From: Mycogone perniciosa
Lineage: Eukaryota > Ascomycota > Sordariomycetes > Hypocreales > Hypocreaceae
Assembly (NCBI GenBank): GCA_025331125.1
Contig: JAOALB010000002.1
Location: 1-64,000, forward strand
Reading direction: 5' to 3'
Length of the DNA stretch: 64,000 nt
Shown: in pieces, positions 1 to 9,291 of the stretch
Numbering within the stretch: the first letter of the stretch is position 1
Layout: each line of letters begins with the position of its first letter
Notes under the pieces: generated by a model
The model's database searches: none
What the model was told of the DNA's origin: nothing
The model's input: the letters and a program-made list of their open reading frames with translations, nothing else
Made by a program: the position numbers and the translations under genes

Positions 1-3
1 AAA

Positions 4-74
<71 letters not shown>

Positions 75-76
75 AT
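1..76. repeat. (AAAT)19 microsatellite at window edge
   Basis: Nineteen uninterrupted AAAT units run from the first base to position 76, so the array probably continues beyond the window. The complementary-looking TTATTTATTTAT follows at about 164-175. This is a simple tetranucleotide repeat with no coding potential. Confidence 0.95.
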
Positions 77-504
77 ACATCTGTCTGACAATCATCTTGA
101 AATCAGTGGAGCCCGGATTGAGGATGGGGCTCTGAATAGTGAAGTAAACCGCCTAGGTACACTTATTTATTTATGGATGAGCTCTGAGCAGTCTCCTCAG
201 TTTTGGGGACATCTGAAGCCTGAAAGTGCCTCACTCACCAAATGGTACATGCCCGAGCACCCACATAGCCGGGTGATAATAGTGGCTTGCAGTAGGCTGA
301 ATCCCTCCAAACCGCAACACTCACTCACTGCATTGATAGCGTTGTCGGGGAATGTGCATCACTTCTTACTTGTTCATTCTTTAAAGGGACAACGGAAACA
401 GAGATCACAAATCGCATTTACCCTGGCTAACTCTCTCCGTGTCCTAAAACGACATTTCCCCTGTTGTCCGATATCATGAAACCCTCATCCTCATCAACGT
501 AACT
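77..504. other. Upstream spacer of the sugar-kinase gene
   Basis: No supported gene. A 100-codon open frame at 177-479 has no recognisable motif. The last 60 bases before the ATG at 505 are the likely 5' leader. No clear TATA box was found. Confidence 0.5.
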
Positions 505-2128
505 ATGCCGTCTCGAGCGTCTCCTATCGACCGGTTCCTCACCCCGCTCCACATCGACGTGGAGACGTGCGATCAGCTTTCGTCGCGATTTCTTGAAAAC
601 TTTGCGTATCTGGCTGCGGAATCAAAAGATCAGTTTTTGCCGACACCGATATCTGAATCTATCCTGCGACCGATCGCGGAACGAGGCCATGGACGGTAAG
701 CCGCCTGGTGTCTTGACTTGTTGGGGATGGAGCTAATGCAGATGTCCAGTCACCTCGCCATAGACATGTAAGATATTGCTATTCCAGCATCGCTGGTTTA
801 CATGCTATACTGACCTGCTGGTACATAGTGGAGGGACGAATCTCAGAGTGGGCTTTGTCGAGCTGCATGGCAACAACCAAGATGCCTCCAGGAGCGTGAA
901 ACGCCTGCTGGAGAAAGCATGGCCCATCGACGAGCACTTGAAAAATGACAACGCAGACAGTCTCTTCTTATGGATCGGACAGTGTATCGCCGAGGTGATT
1001 GAGCAAGGGTGCAAGCAGTTTCGTATCCCAAACGACAAAGCCTTATCCCTTGGTGTTACCTTCAGTTTCCCCGTGGAACAGCAGTCTGTCTCTCGGGCAA
1101 CATTGATGTCGATGGGAAAGGGCTTCGCTTTGCCGTCTGGTATTGATCTGGGCTCACGTCTGGAAGAGGGATACTCCAGGGCGAACCATCAAGGTCTCCC
1201 GCCCATCAAGGTTACTGCCATTGCCAACGATACGGTTTCTACATTGGTGTCCTTCATCTTCAACTATGACGGAGTGGAGAATCGGCGCGCTGCCATGGGC
1301 TTGATTCTGGGGACCGGGTCAAATGCGACAATCCCCCTAAAGTTGAGCCTCTTGGGATCTAGTAAACGGCCCCAGACGGTGAGCGTACTCCCCGGTGAGA
1401 GCGTGGCAGATGCTAGGATTGCCGTCAACACCGAATGGAGTATCAATGGCACCCTACGGCCCATGTTGGATCAGAAGCTCTACACCCCCTGGGATGAAAC
1501 GCTGTCCTTGCAGAATGAGATACCCGGATTCCAACCACTGGAGTATATGACTGCTGGCAGATACCTTGGAGAGCTTGGCCGTATTATCCTGGTTGATTAT
1601 TTGGTCACTGTTTTGAAGACACCTCCCGAGGCGTTGCCGAAGAAGCTGCTTGAGAAGCACAGCTTGACAACGACGTTCCTTAGTCACTTCAAGCCGCTGC
1701 AGCCAGCTGCCCTTCTTGCCAGACTCAAGGAAGAAATTCCCGAATCAACTGAGGCATCCTCTTTCGCTTGGACGGAGGACTTGGCCGAGGCCTTGTATCG
1801 CATCGCAAAGGCCATTGAAGTTCGAGCGGCTGGTATTATCGCGGCTGCGATCATCGCGTTGCTTACATTAGCGGAGGAAATACCCTCACACCCATCAGCA
1901 CTCGCAGGCTCACCGGCTCGGGAGCTTGGGGTGGGTTACACAGGCGGCTGCATCACCCATTTCCAGGATTACTTGAAAGACTGTCAGAGCTTTTTGGATC
2001 AACTGATGACACGGAGGTTTGATGCCAGGAGCCCACTGCGGGTCGTGCTTACTCCCTGCCATGACGCGGGAGTCATCGGAGCGGGTATCCTTGTGGTGGC
2101 AGCGGCATCTTCGGAGAATGATGCCTAA
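505..2128 (+). CDS. Hexokinase-family sugar kinase (hexokinase or N-acetylglucosamine kinase)
   Basis: Exons 505-695, 750-767 and 829-2128 join to a 502-aa protein, the usual length of a fungal hexokinase. It would phosphorylate a hexose with ATP in the cytosol. The joins rebuild the phosphate-binding motif GHGRHLAIDIGGTNLRV; the middle exon is only 18 nt and encodes HLAIDI. Further family motifs are visible: LGVTFSFPVEQ, MGKGF with the sugar-contacting Lys, the catalytic Asp in AIANDTVSTL, LILGTGSNA, and Glu residues in VNTEWS and LEYMTAGRYLGE. The C-terminal adenosine-binding DGSG of classical enzymes is replaced by CHDAGVIGAG, and MGKGF replaces the usual TKGF. These changes suggest a divergent member. 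Fungal GlcNAc kinases and regulatory hexokinases both belong to this family, and I cannot separate them from sequence alone. All core catalytic residues I could check are present, so activity is likely. Confidence 0.88.
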
Positions 2129-2691
2129 AGAAGTGGAATAAGACCTGGAATTTGGGTTAAGAAAGTACACGGAAACTGGCGTTTTATGTGGACGTATCTA
2201 TGCTGTTCGGGATATACGTGGGATATATTACTAGAGTTTTGCGTTTAAACTCGCCGAAGAATTACCAACCATACATACAACCGACAACAGGTTTGACTGG
2301 GCAACTGGACGATTCCAATGACTGGCCATATCGATCAAGCTTGACTTGCTCCCTTCAAGAATGAAGGTTATCGCAGCGAGCGACTTGGACTTCGGCCCGA
2401 GATCGAGGTTAGGGTTAGGACGGATTTGGTATGACGGAATCCGCGCACGTCAGGCGTCATGGCGCAATGCAGATCCATGAATTTTTTCTTCTCTCTTTGG
2501 GACTTTGTTGTTGTTAATAGCATTTGATCCGGCAAAACTTAACATGAAGAGCAACACAATGGTGGTCTCATTTGCTACAATTCGGCAAGTTTCCCTCTTT
2601 TCACCTCCATGACCACAAAGCTCTTTGCATAATAGATACTATTAAAAGGGCCGCTGATCTGTAAGCTGCAGTGTCAGCATATATACATGCA

Positions 2692-2707
2692 TACGGAGTA
2701 CTCCGTA
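2692..2707. repeat. 16-bp palindrome TACGGAGTACTCCGTA
   Basis: Perfect self-complementary copy of a motif that recurs across the window outside genes. Other full-length copies are at 17977-17992 and 39450-39465; the reversed order is at 45231-45246. Function unknown. Confidence 0.85.
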
Positions 2708-2710
2708 CAG

Positions 2711-2830
2711 CCGTCCGGGTACCGCTTCCGTGGGGGGGAATAATACGAAGTACGAGGTTGTATGTAGTAGTAGCGCTATATTAATACAACGCCCTACCTA
2801 CTTCGTACATGTGCTCCGTAATCCGGACGG
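2711..2830. repeat. Nested inverted repeats forming a fold-back hairpin
   Basis: Three arm pairs are exact reverse complements and nest correctly: 2711-2718 with 2823-2830 (CCGTCCGG/CCGGACGG), 2744-2752 with 2799-2807 (TACGAAGTA/TACTTCGTA), and 2757-2763 with 2784-2790 (GTTGTAT/ATACAAC). The loop contains GTAGTAGTAGCG. This could be a small fold-back or MITE-like element or a cruciform-forming site about 160 bp upstream of the transporter start. No target-site duplication was identified. Confidence 0.6.
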
Positions 2831-2987
2831 TGTTTGCAACCCATATTTCCGATTATGAGACCAGCCTTCTTTTTTTCTCTTCCTATTTTAGTTCACTCAT
2901 TCCACCAGAAACAATTGGAGTGGTACTTTCTTTAATTGTATAGCTATTGGAATAATCAACACGTCATATCCTAGAAGTGCAGCAGAT

Positions 2988-5136
2988 ATGTCTGATTCCG
3001 GTAACGGGACCACGCCGCAAAGTGCGGGGCCGAACTCCGGTCCGGGTCCGGTGCCTTTTCGCGGAGCTCGTGACACAGGTCCCGATGACAACAACGAGAT
3101 TGATGCCGCCACGTTCGACTTGCTATCTAAGTCGCTCTCCACATCGGTCCCCGTACTAGAGCCGGGGCTTATTGAGAATGCCATGCTCCGGCCAGAGGCG
3201 TCCACCAGCAGGGTTCATCGTGTCGATCCAAGTGGTGAGGAGGGAGCTATACATCATCAGGACTTGCTAGAGAATGATGAAGATGCCGAGCCAGCGGAAA
3301 CGTCGCCTCTCGTTAGGAAGCGCACAGCAGGTTCAACGACCTCAAACGCCGCAGACACGCCGGCCTTCCTAGGAGACACCTCACCAGGTCGTTTCTGGCT
3401 CATCTTTTCGCAAATCTTACTTGTGCTGTTCATAGGCTCCTTTGACGGGACGATTATGGCATCGTCACATCCAGTTATTACATCCTACTTTAAATCAGCC
3501 AACTCAGCGTCGTGGCTGTCGACGGCCTTCTTATTGACCTCTACCGCGTTTCAACCCCTGCTTGGTCGGTTGTCCGACGCTATGGGCCGGAAGCCTTTGT
3601 TCATTTTGACCATAGGCATCTTTACACTGGCGACAGCGTGGTGTGCTGCTGCGCAGAGCATTGAAAGCTTTATCGCGGCGAGGGCGGTTTGTGGATTGGG
3701 TGCTGGTGGCTCGATGACTTTGGGGAGTATTCTAACAAGCGACCTCGTGCCTATTGAGTGCGTTATCCGATCTATTTGTCTTTCGAAAATCCCACATTGA
3801 TGCTAACGGGGGGTAATATAGGCGCCGGGGAGTTTACCAGTCCTACATCAACGTGATCTTTGGCGTCGGCGGCGTTCTCGGAGCGGCTCTGGGGGGTGCC
3901 ATGGCCGAGACCTTTGGCTGGCGATGGGAATTCGGCATCCAGATTCCACCCATGCTTCTGTGTATCGGTATTTCAGCGGTAGCTATTCCCAGCGATATTG
4001 GTCTTAATGGGCCTCGCAAGGGAACCTGGGACGCCCTCGCAGAATTCGATTTCAAGGGCTCGATCCTGTTGACCCTTTCTACGACCTCTGCCATCCTTGG
4101 CTTGGTAAGTGGCACTGACTACTAACACCTGAAAACTGCAAACTAACGAGCCTGATATCTAGACTCTCGGTGGTAATGTGCTTTCATGTAAGAGTCAAAC
4201 TGACCCACTTCCTTCTCACTCGGATCTTCAGCTCACATAGGATTTCTCTCAGGGTCGCATCCCTTCGTTGTTGCTTCTCTCGTCACAACTACCGTCTGCT
4301 TCCCGACCTTCTTCTGGGTAGAATCCCGCGTCGCAAAACCTATTATGCCTCTTCGTCTCATCCGACACTCTCCTCGTGCTAACCTAATCTTCTCCAACTT
4401 CATCGGCGCTTTTCTCTCCAATTCAATCCTTTTCAACATGTAAGTAATCCATTCAAGACCCAATATTGTTCATAGTATCTGACAAATGCCTAGCCCTCTT
4501 TACTTCCAAGCTGTTCTCCTCTCCAGTGCCACTTCATCTGGCCTGCGCCTCGTCTTGTCTTCTATCGTCTCCTCGGGAGCAGGTACCCTGACCGGTTTCG
4601 CCATTACGTGGACCAGACGCCTTAAGTGGCCTGTCGTCTCCGGCGCGCTATTATATCTCGCCGGTTGCATCCCCCTATGTCTCCTCCAGCGAGGGCTGCC
4701 TAGCATCGTCTACCCCCTTATTCTTGTGCCATACTCTCTAGGTCAAGGGTTTCAATTTCCAGGGACATTCATGGCCATACTTGCCACCTCGCCACAGGCA
4801 GAGCAGGCGGTAGTGACTAGCACGCTCATCCTCTGGCGTAGTGTAGGAATGGTGCTTGGTATTGCGATGAGCAGTCTTGTAGTGCAGAATGCGCTGGTGC
4901 ATTACCTCGGCGCGTTTGTCCACGGCGAGAATAAGGCCGAAATCATCAAGCAGGTCAGACAGTCTGTCGAGGCAATTGCTAAGCTGGAGGAGCCGTATAG
5001 GGAGCAGGTTGTGCAGAGTTATGAGGCAGCGTTGAGGCTGACGTTCATACTCTGTACGTTGATGGCTGCTATTTCAGTGCTTATTGTTTTGCCTGTCAAG
5101 TTGCCTAATTTGGCCCATGGAAAACGGAAGTCATAG
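2988..5136 (+). CDS. MFS drug/amino-acid transporter, DHA2-like (Fnx1/Vba type)
   Basis: Exons 2988-3757, 3822-4104, 4163-4187, 4253-4439 and 4494-5136 join without a stop to 635 aa. Exon 3 is only 25 nt. About 130 hydrophilic N-terminal residues come first. The first membrane span follows (FWLIFSQILLVLFIGSFDG), then the MFS motif-A loop GRLSDAMGRKP and GWRWEFGIQIPP, a pattern typical of the 14-span drug:H+ antiporter family. The long soluble N-terminus and the general sequence resemble vacuolar Fnx1/Vba basic-amino-acid transporters or multidrug exporters; the substrate cannot be read from sequence. Junctions rebuild VPIERRGVYQSYIN and NVLSWSHPFVVAS. It probably acts at the plasma or vacuolar membrane. 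Next to it downstream is only decayed sequence. Confidence 0.88.
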
Positions 5137-6060
5137 AACAGAGTTGTGTAGATCTTCGGAAAGTCGTCTATTAGCAAACAGAACTTTGTATGTAGGCTAG
5201 GGAGAACAAATGCTAGAGGTTTATTCTACAGACTGACCTTCTCTGTGATAGATATATATCGCAGACATTTTATGATACCATCATGGACATCTAGTTCAGA
5301 GGTGCCTGTTAAGCAACTTTGTAGTTGGTTCTCACTTATCCCTCCTAGCTACCGATACAATTGTATCTAGTAGCAGTTATCCCCTCATGAATCGGCTATC
5401 TGCAGCTCAACACTTATCATCAATACAACTAGAAGGTTCCATGAATCTCAGTAATTTCCGTTCGTTGTTACACGACATCAAATCAACAGCTAGTCGATCA
5501 GTCAACAAACAGAAACGTATTTAATCTCTCCCCGTCTCTACTATCCCACTCTGCTTTCTTCTTTCTCTCTATCTATATCTTTATAGTATCAGTATCGATA
5601 TACACACCAAAAGAACCCAACGCACCCATTTCATAATACCGATATTCACTTCATCTACAATATCATCTGCGTGAAGTTCATGGCCCCTTCAAGTTCAACT
5701 TCCTACATCCCAGTCTTAGTGTTGAGTAAGTTGCAAACAGTCAGTGCTCGGATGGCAGCTCACGTTTCTTGCTTGTTTACTACATCCCAGTCCAGAAGGC
5801 CTGTCTTCGCAACGCTTGAACCTCGACTCCTCTTCTTGCGACGACAACGTCGCCGCACGTCACATCTACCATCAACCATGCAGCCTGGAGTGTACACCCT
5901 CGACCATACATCCTACATTATAACCCTAGAACTCCTCGTTAACAGTGGTACTAGCACTCCGAGGTCCGATAGCAAGTTCCCGCCAATGGCGAAGATATGA
6001 GACGGATTCAAAACCCTAGGGACGACTGATGCATGGCTAAAGGCCCCCGTCGAATAGTCG
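5137..6060. other. Spacer grading into decayed sequence
   Basis: No intact gene. It begins with the 3' region of the transporter. A palindrome GATACAATTGTATC lies near 5352. Frames at 5671-6000 are open but show no motif and break at TGA immediately afterwards. Confidence 0.5.
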
Positions 6061-7934
6061 ATGTCAGTCGGCGGCGCGCTCATATCAAACCCCAGGGCCA
6101 CTGGGATGGAAGACGTGAACCAGCACCTATCGATCCTCGTCTGCACTTACCGATTTATGTTGGGCAAACCCCAGAGGTTCTGCTGTACCATACATAATAC
6201 ACTATTCGCCGGCTTTGGTGAGGCTCGGGGGAGGCTGTTGGTGAAGATATTTCTCGCCTTGAATACTCGGTATGTATCCCTATGTTTGGTGACTTTCAAT
6301 ATCTGAGTTCGACCGGACAGGAATCTCATCCAATACAGATTCAAACGAAACCAAGAACTTGGAGACATTCGCTGGCAGTTTCTGATTGTCGATGAGGCGC
6401 ACATGGCCCGCCCAGTAAATGGGACATACAATTATATTCCGCTAGGGTTCGTCTAGTGTTATGATCTGACTCGCCCTTAGGACGAAGCGCTCTATATTTG
6501 GCTGGTAATAGAGTTTTTTGAGAGACTGCGGTGATGATGTCGAGGTACTGTGAGTCTTTCAAAGACCTGTCATTGTTCAAGTAGTATTTATATATACTGA
6601 CTTCTTACCCTCAAAAGCGACTCCTAACATACCGACTATCCCAAGGAGATGGTTGCCCGAAGAGGTGAGCTGTTTGTTCGCTCTCAGAGCCAACCGAATC
6701 AGCTGGAGGAAATGACAGGTAAGTCGTTCTCCTTATTTAAAAGAGGGTGAGAATGCTTTCTAACATTGTACGGGCAAGAAACCTTCAGGGATCGGACGAT
6801 GTTAGCGACCAGACAAATCCACACCCGGCATAGACCTAGAAATTAATGAGGATAACGACCGACTCGCAGAAGAGTGGACAGAGTGTGAAGACCTTCTGGA
6901 GGTGGCACAAATCTTACGAGATGCACCAGAACCGACCGTCTGTGACTAGGACAGCACTGTCTACGTTGCATCAATGACATAGGCTGCCCGGAGAATCTTC
7001 ACGCGCAGTCCGCACGCATCATGGACAAGCATACAACAACATAAGGGTGCCCGAGCAAACGAGATACGAGAGCTTGTCTAACACCCCTCAAACTTTCAAC
7101 TCTACAAATTACGAATCGTTTCTTCCCGTCACTACGCCTATTCCCATCATGCAAGTTCACTGGGCGTGGACACCAATTCAGGGACCGATATCGTGAGTTG
7201 GGTCTCGAGCTTCGATAAAGAACTCTACATGCCAATAGTTCCAGACAGCCCCAGCATAATGGGTTCAAGTGCTTCTATTACTACAGGTTCGCAAAGCATA
7301 CACCCTCGTCAGACGAAACGGTAGCGAAGTTGTCGGTGGTTCGATACAGAAAGAACACTATCTTGTGTTCTCGATATCCAATTGGTTCAAGATCGGTCGC
7401 CGTTTCTTCTTTTACCCGTTCCATTCCCACTTGATCGTCACCATCATGCCATATTATGACACTGTTCGATGATATGATGGAGTGACTGAACGAAACTGTA
7501 AGCCGGCAATCGGTTCAGTACCCAAGTCTCTGATACGGGGGATGGGGGCACATGTGAATCCACTGGTTCACCGGCTATGGATTCGGCCCGGCTTTGTGGA
7601 AAATTTAGGTAATGGTGATTACGTCGGGGAAGAGGAGGGAGGATGAGGAACACAATGCTGATGAGCTTTTTGCTCAACAGTTATCACACTGATACGTTGG
7701 ATTATGCCATTACGATATCTTTTGCATGATTTCACAAAAGAGCAATCTCACGAGGAGCTGATCGGCGCCATCAAGCAAGTAAAGAGACTACCTCCCTTGC
7801 TTGGATTGCTTTTCAGAAATGGGAGTCGTGGGACTGCCGACTATGAGAGGTGGTTGGATCAGAGGAAATTGCAAAGTGAACATGGCCGAAGGATACAATG
7901 GACACGACAAGCAACAAATCATCGAGCAGTGTAG
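6061..7934 (+). pseudogene. Relic resembling a SNF2/DEAH-type helicase gene
   Basis: Around 6340-6430 the plus strand encodes FKRNQELGDIRWQFLIVDEA followed by HMARPVNGTYN, which looks like the Walker B/DEAH region of fungal SNF2-family ATPases. Reading on, meaningful-looking stretches (for example LEINEDNDRLAEEWTEC near 6840, and HEELIGAIKQVKRLPP near 7755) are separated by many TAG, TGA and TAA codons and by frame changes. No frame exceeds about 100 codons. I infer a dead gene, possibly mobile-element or accessory in origin. The extent is approximate and the helicase call rests on one motif region. Confidence 0.4.
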
Positions 7935-8417
7935 TCGTTTCAGCTGGGCTTTTATTTTTTTCCTTGGGACTCATGCGTGGAATCGAGTCACAGGTGTAAT
8001 GAGCCCCACGCAAATCAAGCTGTTTGAGAAATTATCAACCGCCATAACTACCCATAGCTTGCGAGCCACTGGTAGGAGGGGACTTGGATGCTGAATCGCT
8101 CGCTGGATTGGAAAGGTAGAGAAAGGACTTGTATAGTAAATAGGGGAGATGGGTGACTGTGTAAATATTTATACAGCGACCGGTCACTTTTACACGGTTT
8201 GATAGCCCCCAGCAACTTCACACCCGTTAACACCAAACCCACTCCTCATCAATTCTGCGATACCGGCCCACCCGTAAGCTAGAACAACCAACCCCAGTGT
8301 GTATTCTATTTTGTGTATATGAGTGATGATAGTAGCGACTGAGGGCAACCTATCAACGTGGTGGGTTATACACTGTATCACGAGTAAATACGGCTAATCT
8401 GATGTGGAGGGCTATAC

Positions 8418-9212
8418 ATGATTATAACCAATTTTCATACATTCCTAAATGTATGAGGCATAAGTATTAAACCTTTTGTTGTCCATCCTCTATCTCAGTC
8501 TCAGCGGGGAGGTCTTGGCGTGCCTCAAAGCACTCCAAAGGTGATGTATAATGAGTGGCTTTCTGCTACCCACTCAGTCAAGGTTGGCTGTACGATGGTC
8601 AATTTAAGAGATAGCTCTCACATTGCTGCATTCCACTTTTACCCTAGGCTTACATCTTATCTCGAGAAAGTCCCAACTCCAAAATTCAACATCACAGAGT
8701 ATTGGTTCCGCTACGAGTGGCAAGCAGGCGGCAGTACGCATGTTCTCAGAACGCAGAGAGCACGGTGTTAAACAAGTGCAACACCGCACGCGCGAGCCAT
8801 ATTGATGTTCAGTACAAATGGATTATCAACAGAGTCGAAATAGGTTCCTTCTCGATCAGTCAAATCCGGACTGATGAGATGACAGCCGATGGAATGACGA
8901 AGGGACGATGAGAGTGGCACGTCACACGTTTTTGATGCAGTTGGGGATGACGTGTTTGCTAAAAATGACCAAAGAGACAAAGGAAGAATAAAGAAAAGGA
9001 AAACACCAAAAGTGCCGTGGCAACTGCTATCACAAGGCATCAATTTGGTGACTCTGTAATTAGCCTGCGTTAACACAGGCTAACCATAGTGGTCTTCACT
9101 GCATAGATGGCTTTTCTTCTTTCCTCACAGTTAGGATAGCAATTCTTTCCATACTCTTGCGACTCAGGATGCCTCATACATTTAGGAATACATGAAAATT
9201 GGTTATAATCAT
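8418..9212. mobile_element. Inverted-repeat-bounded element (MITE- or fold-back-like)
   Basis: Two 44-bp arms, 8418-8461 and 9169-9212, are inverse copies of each other with 42 of 44 positions matching; the only differences are at the central dinucleotide 8439-8440. Each arm contains its own hairpin (left arm CATACATT...AATGTATG). The interior is about 0.7 kb and carries a Ty1/copia RNase H remnant but no transposase. No clear target-site duplication is seen at the outer edges (left flank GGCTATAC, right flank TTACAAAC). It may be a non-autonomous DNA transposon, or a chance enclosure created by two inverted copies of a shorter repeat. Confidence 0.6.
8702..8911 (+). pseudogene. Ty1/copia retrotransposon RNase H C-terminal remnant
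   Basis: The frame ends with ASHIDVQYKWIINRV, then EIGSFSISQIRTDEMTADGM and TKGR before a stop. This matches the conserved C-terminus of copia polyproteins (HIDVRYHFIR...YVPTDEMVADGLTK). Upstream reverse-transcriptase and integrase domains and LTRs are not detectable, so this is a short fossil. It sits inside the inverted-repeat element. Confidence 0.65.
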
Positions 9213-9291
9213 TTACAAACCCTTCCTTCCCCCCGTGTTAAGTCCAGTTTATGCCCACAGCAGATTAGCTGTTGCCCCTTATTATATCCGT

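Larger units (their letters stand above)
2129..2987. other. Spacer between sugar kinase and MFS transporter
   Basis: No gene is visible. It holds the 3' region of the kinase, a TTAGGG-TTAGG doublet at 2409-2419, a 16-bp palindrome at 2692-2707, and a nested inverted-repeat hairpin at 2711-2830, both listed separately. The last 150 bases are the probable promoter and leader of the transporter. Confidence 0.6.

Noticed and set aside
177..479. 100-codon open frame upstream of the sugar kinase
   Set aside because: No motif, no intron pattern, and it lies in the likely promoter; length is compatible with chance.
5671..6000. 109-codon frame in the decayed region
   Set aside because: No recognisable domain and broken directly after; treated as part of the degraded segment.
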